From: Streptomyces sp. CB02056
GTDB lineage: Bacteria > Actinomycetota > Actinomycetes > Streptomycetales > Streptomycetaceae
Length of the DNA: 64,000 nt
Assembly (NCBI RefSeq): GCF_001905545.1
Contig: NZ_LIPD01000004.1
Span: 224,578-288,577 of the forward strand
Reading direction: 5' to 3'
In this document: positions 36,563 to 45,226 of the stretch, in pieces
Position numbering within the stretch: the first letter of the stretch is position 1
How the letters are laid out: every line of letters begins with the position of its first letter
Notes under the pieces: model-generated
Told to the model about the DNA's origin: nothing
The model's input: only the letters and a program-made list of their open reading frames with translations
Database searches by the model: none
Made by a program: the position numbers and the translations under genes

Positions 36563-37279
36563 ATGGCCGACCTCAAGTCCCGCACCCTGATCTCCGTACA
36601 GGAGCGGCTTCGCGACCAGGTCGCGCACGCACTCCGGGCAGCCCTGATCTCCGGCGAACTGCGCCCCGGCGTCGTCTACTCCGCCCCCGCGCTCGCCGCC
36701 GACTTCGGCGTCTCCGCGACCCCCGTCCGCGAGGCCATGCTCGACCTCGCCCGCGAGGGCCTGGTCGAAGCCGTCCGCAACAAGGGCTTCCGCGTCACCG
36801 AGCTGACCGACCGCGACCTCGACGACTTCACCGAGATCCGCGCCCTGATCGAGGTCCCGACCGTCGGCCGGGTGGCGCGCACCGCCACCAAGGAGCAGCT
36901 GGAGCGGCTGCGCCCGCAGGCCGAGGCGATCGTCGCGGCGGCCCGCAAGCACGACCTGATCGGCTACCTGGAGGCCGACCGCCAGTTCCACCTCGACCTG
37001 CTGGGACTGGCCGGCAACTCGCGACTGGTCGAGGTCGTCGGCGACCTGCGCAAGCGCTCGCGGCTCTACGGCCTCAACCGGCTCGACGAGCGCGGCGAGC
37101 TGGTCTCCTCGGCGGAGGAGCACCTGGAGCTGCTCGACCTGCTGCTCGCCGGCGACGCGGCCGGGGCCGAGGCCTGCATGACCCGCCACCTCAGCCACGT
37201 CCGCTCCCTCTGGGCCGGCGAGGAGAAGCCCGCCGAACCGGAGCCCTCGGCCCTGCGCCTGCGGTCCGGCCGGGGCTAA
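36563..37279 (+). CDS. GntR/FCD-family regulator, probable controller of the hydroxyproline/peptide regulon
   Basis: A 238-residue FadR-subfamily regulator. The winged helix-turn-helix is at about residues 10-75 (SAPALAADFGVSATPVREAMLDLAREGLVE). The FCD ligand domain has the usual metal-binding set: D and H in EADRQFHLD, H in SSAEEHLELL and H in TRHLSHV. ATG at 36563 follows GGAGGAA. Its own promoter carries box c, and five matching boxes precede the hydroxyproline, peptidase and transporter units. From memory a GntR regulator called HypR controls hydroxyproline genes in S. coelicolor; this may be its counterpart. Confidence 0.9.
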   Translation: MADLKSRTLISVQERLRDQVAHALRAALISGELRPGVVYSAPALAADFGVSATPVREAMLDLAREGLVEAVRNKGFRVTELTDRDLDDFTEIRALIEVPTVGRVARTATKEQLERLRPQAEAIVAAARKHDLIGYLEADRQFHLDLLGLAGNSRLVEVVGDLRKRSRLYGLNRLDERGELVSSAEEHLELLDLLLAGDAAGAEACMTRHLSHVRSLWAGEEKPAEPEPSALRLRSGRG

Positions 37280-37372
37280 ACCGCTCGTTCGGGTGAAAAC
37301 TGAGGATCGGGCGCCGAAAGGCGTGCCGGTTCTACGATGATGCTCTCGACATCGGCAGCCAGGAGGAAATCC

Positions 37373-37969
37373 ATGTCCGCCGCAGCAGTGGAAGAGCCCA
37401 TGGAGCAGCCGACGCTGCTCGAAGCCGCTGAGCTGATCTCCAACCAGTTCACCGGGCACCGGGTCGAGATCGTCGGGAGCCAGATCACCGTGACGCCGCC
37501 GCCGAACGCTTCGCACAGCAAGTCGCTGAGCCGCCTGATGCGCGTGCTGTTCCAGGCCGGCCTCGATGGAGGCGGGACCGAAGTCCTTCAGGGCGTCGGG
37601 ATCTGGCTGCCGGATGGGCCGTCGGACTATGCGATTCCCGATCTGGTGGTTGTCGACGCCGATATCGACGATCACCTGATCGAGTACAACTGCTACGACC
37701 CGGCCGTCTTCCGGCTCGTTCTGGAAGTCACCTCGTCCAACCACAGCGATGACTTGAAGAGGAAGCCTTTCGTCTACGCGTCTGCCGGCGTGCCCGTCTA
37801 CGTGATCGTGGATCGCGCGAATCAGCGAGTCATGGTGCTCACCGATCCGCGGGACGGCGAATACCGGGTGCACGCCGTCCACCACCCCGGGCAGTCCTTC
37901 ACCCTGCCGGAGTCGATCGGAGCGTCGGTGACGCTCTCGGTGGACGACGTGCTGACGGCCAAGAAGTAG
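37373..37969 (+). CDS. Uma2-family putative restriction endonuclease (DUF820)
   Basis: A 198-residue PD-(D/E)XK-fold protein. The catalytic pattern is visible as DYAIPDLVVVD followed by RLVLEVTSSNHSDDLKRK. Streptomycetes carry many copies; their role is unknown. ATG at 37373 follows AGGAGGAAA. Codon use is less GC-biased at third positions than in its neighbours (for example GGA, GCT, GAT codons), which suggests a later arrival. It has its own candidate -10 (TACGAT at 37334-37339). Confidence 0.85.
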   Translation: MSAAAVEEPMEQPTLLEAAELISNQFTGHRVEIVGSQITVTPPPNASHSKSLSRLMRVLFQAGLDGGGTEVLQGVGIWLPDGPSDYAIPDLVVVDADIDDHLIEYNCYDPAVFRLVLEVTSSNHSDDLKRKPFVYASAGVPVYVIVDRANQRVMVLTDPRDGEYRVHAVHHPGQSFTLPESIGASVTLSVDDVLTAKK

Positions 37970-37970
37970 G

Positions 37971-38654
37971 TCAGAGCGCCGCCGCCGGGAGGGTCAGCCT
38001 CCCGTCGTGGACCTCGGCGATCTGGTCGACGGCCGTCAGGTGGGTGCGGTCGTGGGTGACCAGGACGGTGGCGGTGGCCCGGCGGTGGGTGAGGTCGGTG
38101 ATCAGGTCGAGGACGGCGGCGCCGCGTTCGTGGTCGAGGGCGCTGGTGGGTTCGTCGACCAGCAGGACGGTGGGGTCGTTCATCAGCGCGCGGGCGATGT
38201 TGACCCGCTGGCGCTGGCCGCCGGAGAGCTGGTGGGGCCGGCGGGCGGCCTGGTCGCGCAGGCCGACGGCGTCGAGGAGTTCCAGGGCGCGGGGGAGGGC
38301 GCCGCGCGGGGGGCGGCCGTCGAGGTGGGCCATCACCTGCAACTGCTCCACGGCGGTGAGCGAGGGCAGCAGGTTGGCCTGCTGGAAGACGATGCCGATC
38401 CTGGTGCGGCGCAGCGCGGTGAGGTCCGCCCGGCTGAGGCCCGCGGTGTCGGTGCCGTCGACGACGACCTGCCCGGAGTCCGGGGTGATCAGGGTGGCGG
38501 CGACCGCGAGCAGGCTGGACTTGCCGGAGCCGGAGGGGCCGACGACGGCGGTGAGCGTGCCCTTGGGGACGGTCAGCGAGACCTCGTCGAGTGCCGTGAG
38601 CCGGCCGTCGCCGTCCGGGTAGGTGAGGGTGATGCGGTCGAGGACGAGACTCAT
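37971..38654 (-). CDS. ABC exporter ATPase, MacB/LolD type
   Basis: A 227-residue ATP-binding subunit. It shows Walker A GPSGSGKSS near residue 39, the Q-loop VFQQANLLPSLTA, signature LSGGQRQR and Walker B VLLVDEP. ATG at 38654 overlaps the permease TGA in ATGA. With the FtsX-like permease it forms an export or lipoprotein-release type transporter, probably controlled by the divergent two-component system. The open frame runs far upstream through the permease gene and is not coding there. Confidence 0.92.
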   Translation of the reverse strand: MSLVLDRITLTYPDGDGRLTALDEVSLTVPKGTLTAVVGPSGSGKSSLLAVAATLITPDSGQVVVDGTDTAGLSRADLTALRRTRIGIVFQQANLLPSLTAVEQLQVMAHLDGRPPRGALPRALELLDAVGLRDQAARRPHQLSGGQRQRVNIARALMNDPTVLLVDEPTSALDHERGAAVLDLITDLTHRRATATVLVTHDRTHLTAVDQIAEVHDGRLTLPAAAL

Positions 38655-39727
38655 CGGGCGCTCCCGAGGGCGGTCAGCGGGTCGACGGAGGTGATCCGGC
38701 GGATGGACAGGGCCGCGCCGATCGCGCCGAGGGCGATCATGACGGCGGCGGGCAGCAGGACGGTCGGGGCGTCCAGGACGAAGGGGACGGCGGAGCCGAT
38801 CAGCGCGCCGAAGCCGGACGCGATCGCGGTGCCGACGACCGTGCCGAGCAGCAGCAGGAGGACGGCCTGGCCGAGGGCGTCGCGCAGCAGGTAGCGGGTG
38901 GAGGCGCCGAGGGCCTTGAGGACGGCGATGTCGCCGCTGCGCTGGATCGTCCAGACGGTGAAGAACGCGCCGATCACCAGGGCCGAGATGGCGAACAGGA
39001 AGCCGCGCATCAGCTGGAGGGAGCCGTTCTCGGAGGTGTAGGAGCCGATCGCGGCGAGGGCGTCGTCGCGGGTGCGGGTCTCGGTGCCGTGGCGGGCGTC
39101 GGCGGCGGCCAGGTCGGCGCCCTTGGCGGTGTCGAGCGCGATGACGGTGGCGTGGCCGGCGCCGCCGGGGGCGGCCTGCTGCCAGTCGCCGAGGCTGGTC
39201 CAGATCACCGGGGTGTGGCTGTACGCGGCGTCGCCCTCGACGGCGGCGACCCGCAGTGGGTGGCCGGCCAGGGTGAAGTCGGCGCCGGGGGCGAGGCCGC
39301 CCAGGTTCTCGGCGGCGGTCTTGGACAGTACGGCCTGGCCGGGGGCGATCCGGCTGCCCTGCGGGGCGAGTGCGGAGCCGTCCGGGACGCCGAAGGCGGA
39401 GAGTGCGGCGGTGCGCTGTCCGGCGGCGGCCTTGGTGGTGGTGATGCCGATCGGCTGGGCGGAGGTGACGCCGGGCTCGCGGGCCCAGGCCTGCCACTGG
39501 TCGGGGGTGACCTGGGAGTCGGTGAAGGAGAGCTTCTGCCCGTCGGCCGGCTTGCCGAAGACCAGGTGGTCGGCGGGCAGGCCGGTGATCGCGGAGATGT
39601 TCTGCCGGCCGAGCCCGGCGGTCAGCCCGGACAGCAGGCCGACCAGCACGGTGATCAGCACGATGACGGTTCCCATCAGGGCGAACCGCCCCTTGGCGAA
39701 CCTCAGGTCCCTCCAGGCGACGAACAC
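38651..39727 (-). CDS. FtsX/MacB-like ABC transporter permease
   Basis: A 358-residue membrane protein with an N-terminal transmembrane helix (MGTVIVLITVLVGLLSG), a large extracytoplasmic domain of about 180 residues, and three C-terminal helices containing the FtsX motif GDIAVLKALGASTRYLL. GTG at 39727 (VFVAWRDLRFAKGRF) follows AGAGGAAGG; an upstream in-frame extension is unlikely. Substrate unknown. Antimicrobial or cell-envelope stress export is typical of such systems beside NarL-type kinases. Confidence 0.9.
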   Translation of the reverse strand: MFVAWRDLRFAKGRFALMGTVIVLITVLVGLLSGLTAGLGRQNISAITGLPADHLVFGKPADGQKLSFTDSQVTPDQWQAWAREPGVTSAQPIGITTTKAAAGQRTAALSAFGVPDGSALAPQGSRIAPGQAVLSKTAAENLGGLAPGADFTLAGHPLRVAAVEGDAAYSHTPVIWTSLGDWQQAAPGGAGHATVIALDTAKGADLAAADARHGTETRTRDDALAAIGSYTSENGSLQLMRGFLFAISALVIGAFFTVWTIQRSGDIAVLKALGASTRYLLRDALGQAVLLLLLGTVVGTAIASGFGALIGSAVPFVLDAPTVLLPAAVMIALGAIGAALSIRRITSVDPLTALGSAR

Positions 39728-39892
39728 GACGGGGCCTTCCTCTGGGCAGGTGGTTTCGACACTTCCACCGTCCTGGACGGGAGGGGTCCGGGGCATCGCG
39801 CCGGGGATTGCATCCTGGGCATCAAAGGGGAGAGCCCGAGTTCAACCTTTTGATTGATGCCGGGTGCCGGGCTAGGAACTTAGGCTGGACGG

Positions 39893-41098
39893 ATGGCGAC
39901 CGAACGATCCAGAACCACCCCCGTCGCCCGCGTCCTCCAGGTCTGCCTGCACCTGCTCGTGGCGGGCCTGCTCGCGCTCGCCGTCGCCCGGGCCGTCCTC
40001 GTCGACCGGGGCGGCGATCCGGCCGCCGTCGCCGCCGCGGCCACCGCGATGGCCGCCGTCTACACCGTCGGGCCGCAGCTGGCCGCCGTGCGCCGCTCCC
40101 GGCGGGCGGCCGCGCTCTGGCTGGCGCTGCTCGGTGTCACCTGGGCGGGCGTGCTGATCACCACCCAGGACGGCGTCTGGCTGGCCTTCCCGCTGTACTT
40201 CCTGGAGCTGCACCTGCTGGGGCGGCGCGGCGGGCTGGTCGCCGTCGGGCTGACCGCCGCCGCGTCGATCGCCGCGTGGTCCTGGCACCAGCACAGCTTC
40301 AGCTTCGCGGCCTCGATCGGGCCCGCGCTCGGCGCGGCCGTCGCCACCGCCACCGTGCTCGGCTACCAGGCGCTGTACCGGGAGAGCGAGGAGCGCCGCC
40401 GGCTGATCGACGAGCTGACCGCCGCCCGCGCCGACGCCGCCGCCGCCCACCACGCGGCCGGGGTGCTGGCCGAGCGGGAGCGGCTCGCCCGGGAGATCCA
40501 CGACACCCTCGCACAGGGCCTCAGCTCCATCCAGCTGCTGCTGCGGGCCGCCCAGCGGGCCCTGCCGGAGCGCACCGAGACCGCCGCCGGGTACGTCGAG
40601 CAGGCGCGGCAGGCCGCCCAGGACAACCTGGACGAGGCCCGCCGGTTCGTCCGGGCGCTCACCCCGCCCGCGCTGGACGGCGACCCGCTGCCGGTCGCGC
40701 TGGAGCGGCTGTGCGCGACGACGACGGCGCAGAGCGGCCTGCCGGTGAAGCTGCACGTCTCCGGCGCCCCGGTCCGGCTGCCGGCCGCGGAGGAGGTCGC
40801 GCTGCTGCGGATCGCGCAGTCGGCGCTCGGCAACACCGTCCGGCACGCGGGGGCCGCGCGGGCCGAGGTGACACTCAGCTACATGGAGGGTGAGGTGGCA
40901 CTGGACGTGTACGACGACGGGGCCGGGTTCGACCCGGCGGCGGTCGCCGGCCGCACCGGCGGGGACGGCGGCTTCGGGCTGCCGTCGATGCGGGCCCGGG
41001 CGCGGGCGCTCGGCGGCGGCTTCACGGTGGAGTCGGCGCCCGGGCAGGGTACGACGGTGGCGGTGCAGCTGCCGGTCACCCCGGAGGCCGGCCAGTGA
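39893..41098 (+). CDS. NarL-type sensor histidine kinase
   Basis: A 401-residue membrane kinase with about four to five N-terminal transmembrane helices (residues 10-165), a HisKA_3 dimerisation domain with phospho-acceptor His in LAREIHDTLAQGLSSI, and an ATPase domain with N-box NTVRHAGA and G-box GGFGLPSMRARA. Its stop overlaps the response-regulator GTG. The ABC exporter operon is divergent, 165 bases away, and is the likely target. Confidence 0.93.
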   Translation: MATERSRTTPVARVLQVCLHLLVAGLLALAVARAVLVDRGGDPAAVAAAATAMAAVYTVGPQLAAVRRSRRAAALWLALLGVTWAGVLITTQDGVWLAFPLYFLELHLLGRRGGLVAVGLTAAASIAAWSWHQHSFSFAASIGPALGAAVATATVLGYQALYRESEERRRLIDELTAARADAAAAHHAAGVLAERERLAREIHDTLAQGLSSIQLLLRAAQRALPERTETAAGYVEQARQAAQDNLDEARRFVRALTPPALDGDPLPVALERLCATTTAQSGLPVKLHVSGAPVRLPAAEEVALLRIAQSALGNTVRHAGAARAEVTLSYMEGEVALDVYDDGAGFDPAAVAGRTGGDGGFGLPSMRARARALGGGFTVESAPGQGTTVAVQLPVTPEAGQ

Positions 41099-41721
41099 TC
41101 CGGCTGCTCATCGCCGACGACCACCCGGTGGTGCGGGCCGGGCTGCGGGCCGTGCTGGAGTGCGAACCGGACTTCGCGATCGTGGCGGAGGCGGCCACCG
41201 CCGAGCGGGCCGTCGAACTGGCGGCCGAGCCGGGCGTGGACGTGGTGCTGATGGACCTCCAGTTCGGGCCGGGATCGGCCATGAACGGGGCGCAGGCCAC
41301 CGCGGCGATCACCGCCCGGGCGGGCGCGCCGCGGGTCCTGGTGGTCACCACGTACGACACCGACGCGGACACCCTGCCCGCCCTGGAGGCGGGCGCCACC
41401 GGCTACCTGCTGAAGGACGCGCCGCCGGAGGAGCTGGCCCAGGCCGTCCGGGCCGCCGCGGCGGGGCGCAGCGCGCTGGCGCCCAGCGTGGCGGACCGGC
41501 TGCTGGAGCGGATGCGGACGCCCGCGGCGGCGCTCAGCGCCCGGGAGACCGAGGTGCTGGGGCTGGTCGCGGACGGGCTGACCAACCAGCAGGTCAGCCA
41601 GCGGCTGCACCTGAGCCAGGCCACGGTGAAGTCCCATCTGGTGCACATCTACACCAAGTTGGGCGTGGACTCGCGCACGGCGGCGGTGCGCGAGGCACGG
41701 CGGCTGGGGCTGATCCGCTGA
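41095..41721 (+). CDS. NarL/LuxR-type response regulator, partner of the preceding kinase
   Basis: A 208-residue regulator. The receiver has the acidic pair in IADDHPVVRAG, phospho-acceptor Asp in VVLMDLQFG and Lys in YLLKDAPPEE; the LuxR helix-turn-helix is at the C-terminus (LSARETEVLGLVADGLTNQQVSQRL). GTG at 41095 overlaps the kinase TGA (GTGA), which couples their synthesis. Confidence 0.94.
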   Translation: MIRLLIADDHPVVRAGLRAVLECEPDFAIVAEAATAERAVELAAEPGVDVVLMDLQFGPGSAMNGAQATAAITARAGAPRVLVVTTYDTDADTLPALEAGATGYLLKDAPPEELAQAVRAAAAGRSALAPSVADRLLERMRTPAAALSARETEVLGLVADGLTNQQVSQRLHLSQATVKSHLVHIYTKLGVDSRTAAVREARRLGLIR

Positions 41722-41769
41722 GCGTAGGGTGGGGGTGTTCCGTGCCCGTGGCAGTGTGAGGAGCGCCTG

Positions 41770-42792
41770 ATGACCGTCCGTCTCGACGAGCTCGCCGTAC
41801 CGGTGATCGCCGCCCCGATGGCGGGCGGGCCCTCGACGCCCGAACTGGCGGCGGCGGTGAACCGGGCCGGCGGGCTGGGGTTCCTGGCCGGCGCCCTCAA
41901 GACCGCCGGGGCGATGGCCGAGCAGATCGCGGCGGTACGGAAGTCGACCGACCGGCCGTACGGGGTGAACCTCTTCGTGCCGGGCACGCCCGGGGACGCG
42001 GCGGCCGTCGCGGCGTACCGGGAGCGGCTGCGCCCCGAGGCCGAGCAGTGGGGCGTGACCCTGCCGGGGGAGATCGGGCCGGACCGCGACGACTGGGAGG
42101 CCAAGCTCGCCCTCCTGCTCGCCGACCCGGTGCCGGTGCTCTCGTACACCTTCGGGCTGCCCACGGCCGAGGAGGCGGCGGCGGTGCGGGCGGTCGGCAC
42201 GACCCAGGTCGCCACCGTCACCACGCCCGAGGAGGCGCGGGCGGCGCAGGCCCTCGGGATGGACGCGCTGTGCGTGCAGGGCCCGGAGGCGGGCGGCCAC
42301 CGGGGCACCCACCGGGTGACGGACCGGCCCGGGGAGCAGCCGCTGCTCGAACTGCTGGCCGCCGTACGGGAGGTGACGGCGCTGCCGCTGATCGCCGCGG
42401 GCGGGCTCGGCGACGGCGCGGCCGTCGCGGCCGCGCTGCGGGCGGGGGCGGTGGCGGTGCAGTTGGGCACGGCGCTGCTGCGCTCGGACGAGTCCGGCGC
42501 CTCGGCCGCCCACCGGGCGGCGCTCGTCGAACTCCCGGAGACGGCCGTCACCCGCGCCTTCACCGGCCGCCCGGCCCGCGGCCTGCGAAACGGCTTCATC
42601 GACCGCCACGGCCCGTACGCCCCGCCCGCCTACCCCGAGGTCCACCACCTCACCGCCCCCCTCCGCGCCGCCGCCGCCCGCCGCGGCGACACCGACGCCA
42701 TGCACCTCTGGGCCGGCACCGCCCACCACCTGGCCCGCACCGGCCCGGCGGAGCGGATCATCGCCGACCTGTGGCAGGCAGCGCGCGGGTAG
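41770..42792 (+). CDS. Nitronate monooxygenase (2-nitropropane dioxygenase family)
   Basis: A 340-residue FMN-dependent TIM-barrel enzyme that oxidises alkyl nitronates to carbonyl compounds and nitrite. The catalytic histidine is in AGGHRG, the FMN phosphate site in LIAAGGLGDGAAVAAALRAGAVAVQLGTALL. ATG at 41770 follows GAGGAG. It stands 48 bases after the response regulator but is functionally unrelated as far as can be seen; it is probably a detoxification enzyme. Confidence 0.9.
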   Translation: MTVRLDELAVPVIAAPMAGGPSTPELAAAVNRAGGLGFLAGALKTAGAMAEQIAAVRKSTDRPYGVNLFVPGTPGDAAAVAAYRERLRPEAEQWGVTLPGEIGPDRDDWEAKLALLLADPVPVLSYTFGLPTAEEAAAVRAVGTTQVATVTTPEEARAAQALGMDALCVQGPEAGGHRGTHRVTDRPGEQPLLELLAAVREVTALPLIAAGGLGDGAAVAAALRAGAVAVQLGTALLRSDESGASAAHRAALVELPETAVTRAFTGRPARGLRNGFIDRHGPYAPPAYPEVHHLTAPLRAAAARRGDTDAMHLWAGTAHHLARTGPAERIIADLWQAARG

Positions 42793-42892
42793 TCGGTCGG
42801 GGGCGCGCAGGACCCGGCGTGTTGTCCCTCGCAGGGGTGGATTGAGCGGGAAAGCGCGCGGTAACGTATAAGGGCAAACTTAATTTGGTTCC

Positions 42893-43258
42893 ATGTGGGA
42901 GATCACACTCATCGGTCCGGTGAACGACTGGTTCCTGGACATCGCTGTCAAGGACCCGGACACGGCCGACCAGATCGCCGACGCGATCGAGTTGCTCGCC
43001 AGGAGGGGGCCACTGCTCGGGCGCCCGCTGGTGGACCGGATTCATGGAAGCAGGTTGCACAACCTGAAGGAGCTCCGGCCCGGCTCGGCGGGGCGCTCCG
43101 AGGTTCGAATGCTCTTCGTCTTCGATGTCGAACGGGAGGCCGTCATCCTGGTCGCCGGCGACAAGAACGGGGAGTGGTCCCGGTGGTACGACATCAACAT
43201 CCCGCTGGCGGAGGCTCGCTATGAGCAGTACGTCGAGGAGAAGGACAAGGGAGCGTGA
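42893..43258 (+). CDS. HigB/RelE-superfamily toxin (phage Gp49-like)
   Basis: A 121-residue protein resembling RelE/HigB mRNA interferases, with the family core LKELRPGSAGRSEVRMLFVFD and the following hydrophobic strand. The ATG at 42893 has no ribosome site; a TAATTT (42881-42886) suggests a leaderless message. The antitoxin gene overlaps its end (GTGA). Toxin first, antitoxin second is the HigBA order. The region is slightly lower in GC than its surroundings, which suggests horizontal acquisition. Confidence 0.85.
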   Translation: MWEITLIGPVNDWFLDIAVKDPDTADQIADAIELLARRGPLLGRPLVDRIHGSRLHNLKELRPGSAGRSEVRMLFVFDVEREAVILVAGDKNGEWSRWYDINIPLAEARYEQYVEEKDKGA

Positions 43259-43590
43259 GCATGACGAGCCGTAGTTGGACCGAGGTGTGGGCTGAGGCGC
43301 AGCGGATCAACCCCTGGCTGGCCTCGCCGGAGGCGGAGGCCGACCGGGCTCGGATCCGAAAGGAGAACCTGGCCCGGATCCGCGGCTACGAGCTGGCCGA
43401 GATGCGGAAGTCGGCCGACCTCACCCAGAAGGAGGTGGCGGCGCTGATGGGAGTGAGTCAGGCGCGGGTGTCCCAGATCGAGCACGGGCAGGTGGACAGC
43501 CTGGACAACCTGCGGGCGTATTCGGCGGCGATCGGCGGCGAGGTCGAGGTGATGATTCGGCGGGGGGAGCGGACGATCAAGGTGGCTTGA
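43255..43590 (+). CDS. HigA-like XRE-family antitoxin
   Basis: A 111-residue antitoxin. Residues 50-85 form an XRE helix-turn-helix (LTQKEVAALMGVSQARVSQIEHG). The start may be GTG 43255, overlapping the toxin stop, or ATG 43261. It should neutralise the upstream toxin and repress the pair. A hairpin that includes its stop codon terminates the unit against the convergent peptidase gene. Confidence 0.87.
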   Translation: MSMTSRSWTEVWAEAQRINPWLASPEAEADRARIRKENLARIRGYELAEMRKSADLTQKEVAALMGVSQARVSQIEHGQVDSLDNLRAYSAAIGGEVEVMIRRGERTIKVA

Positions 43591-43600
43591 CCGTCCGCTC
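43567..43600. terminator. Hairpin terminator between the antitoxin and peptidase genes
   Basis: GAGCGGACG and TCAAG pair with CTTGA and CGTCCGCTC, with one mismatch and a 4-base loop. It overlaps the antitoxin stop and lies just beyond the convergent aminopeptidase stop. Confidence 0.6.
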
Positions 43601-43612
43601 CTGGCGGCCTCC

Positions 43613-45064
43613 TCAGGACAGCAGGGTCGCCATCCAGGACTCGACGTCGGTGGCGGTGCGGGGGAGGGCGCCGGACATCAGGTGGGCGCCGTCGGGGGTG
43701 ATGACGAGGTCGTCCTCGATGCGGATGCCGAGGCCGCGGAGTTCGGCGGGGAGGGTCTCGTCGTCGGGCTGGAGGTAGAGGCCGGGTTCGACGGTGAGGA
43801 CCATGCCCTCCTCCAGGGTGGCGTCGAGGTAGCGGTCGGCGCGGGACTTGGCGCAGTCGTGGTAGTCGAGGCCGAGCATGTGGCCGCTGCCGCAGAGGGT
43901 GTAGCGGCGGTAGAGGCCGTTGTCCTCGGCGAGGGCCTCTTCGGCGGAGACGGGCAGGACGCCCCAGTCGGCGAGGCCTTCGGCGATGACCCGCATGGCG
44001 GCGCGGTGGAAGTCGCGGAACCGCGCGCCCGGGCGGAGGGTGGCGATGCCGGCGCTCTGGGCGGCGAGGACGAGGTCGTAGGCCTGGCGCTGGATCGGGG
44101 TGAAGGTGCCGCTGAGCGGCAGGGTGCGGGTGATGTCGGCGGCGTAGAGGGTGTCGGTCTCGACGCCGGCGTCCAGCAGGAGGAGGGAGTTCGGGTCGAG
44201 GGCGCCGTCGTTGCGGATCCAGTGCAGGACGCAGGCGTGGGCGCCGGAGGCGGCGATGGTGGTGTAGGAGGTGCCGTTGCCCTCGGCGCGGGCGCGCAGG
44301 TCGAAGACGCCCTCGATCCAGCGTTCGCCGCGGTGGTGGCGCAGTGCGGTGGGCAGGGCGCGGACGACGTCCTCGAAGCCGGTGGTGGTGTGGTCGACGG
44401 CCAGTTGCAGCTGTCCGATCTCCCATTCGTCCTTGACCAGGCGCAACTCGGAGAGGACGGCGGCGAGTTCGCCGTCCCGCCGGCCGTCGGCGGGCCGTCC
44501 GGTGGCCTCGTCGACGAGCGGGTCGGTGCCGGCCAGGACCCGGGTGGGGGGCTGGGGGCCGGTGAGCAGTTTGCCGAGGTCGTCGAGGTGTTCGGTGCGT
44601 ACGCCGGTGAGTTGGGCGGCTTCGGCGAGGTCGGGCCGGGAGCCGACCCAGAACTCGCCGTAGCGGCGGTCGCGGTAGAACTCGCCGCCGTCGCGCGGTG
44701 AGCGCGGGCGCAGGTAGAGGACGGGTTCGTGGCCTTCGGGGCCGGCCGGTTCGAGGACGAGGACGTGGTCGGCCTGGTCCTCGCCGGTGAGGCCGGTGAG
44801 CCAGACGTACGCGCTGTGCGGGCGGAAGCGGTAGTCGAGGTCGTTGCAGCGGACCTTGAGCCGGCCGGCCGGGACGACCAGCCGTTCGCCGGGGAAGGCG
44901 GCGGAGAGCCGGGCGCGGCGGCCGGGGAAGCGGTCGTGGCCGGGGACGCGCCGGTCGGCGGGGAGCGGGGTGGCGGCCCAGCTGGTGGCCATGAAGGAGG
45001 CGAGGGCGGGGGAGACCGGGAGGTCGTGGCTCCCGGTGTTGAGGCCGGTCGGGGGAAGGGTCAC
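43613..45064 (-). CDS. Xaa-Pro aminopeptidase (aminopeptidase P, M24B)
   Basis: A 483-residue dinuclear metallopeptidase that removes an N-terminal residue preceding proline (and often hydroxyproline). The pita-bread metal ligands are visible: Asp in LLLLDAGVET, Asp in ADITRT, His in GHMLGLDYHD, Glu in VEPGLY and Glu in IRIEDD. There is no signal peptide, so it acts on imported peptides in the cytoplasm. GTG at 45064 is used. It is divergent from the peptide importer operon, and box d lies in the 162-base gap, tying it to the putative regulon. Confidence 0.92.
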   Translation of the reverse strand: MTLPPTGLNTGSHDLPVSPALASFMATSWAATPLPADRRVPGHDRFPGRRARLSAAFPGERLVVPAGRLKVRCNDLDYRFRPHSAYVWLTGLTGEDQADHVLVLEPAGPEGHEPVLYLRPRSPRDGGEFYRDRRYGEFWVGSRPDLAEAAQLTGVRTEHLDDLGKLLTGPQPPTRVLAGTDPLVDEATGRPADGRRDGELAAVLSELRLVKDEWEIGQLQLAVDHTTTGFEDVVRALPTALRHHRGERWIEGVFDLRARAEGNGTSYTTIAASGAHACVLHWIRNDGALDPNSLLLLDAGVETDTLYAADITRTLPLSGTFTPIQRQAYDLVLAAQSAGIATLRPGARFRDFHRAAMRVIAEGLADWGVLPVSAEEALAEDNGLYRRYTLCGSGHMLGLDYHDCAKSRADRYLDATLEEGMVLTVEPGLYLQPDDETLPAELRGLGIRIEDDLVITPDGAHLMSGALPRTATDVESWMATLLS

Positions 45065-45134
45065 CGGTGAACTCCTTGGCGGGGCGGGGGAGATGCTGGC
45101 ACGGACACAGGTCGGTAACGGGAGCCGTCACCTC

Positions 45135-45173
45135 TTGTGCAGTGCAATTTCACATTACTATGTTACGGGTCAC
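45135..45173. promoter_or_regulatory. GntR-type box (site d) and second motif between the aminopeptidase and importer genes
   Basis: GTGCAATTTCACAT (45142-45155) fits the consensus GTRMWATKTCACRY. TTGTGC (45135-45140) and TATGTT (45159-45164), 18 bases apart, could be the importer promoter surrounding it. A second element, GTTACGGGTCAC (45162-45173), has a counterpart at site e. Confidence 0.62.
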
Positions 45174-45226
45174 ACAGCGCAGCGGCCAGATCCGGCGGAT
45201 CGGGCCCCCCACAGCGGAGTTGCAAC

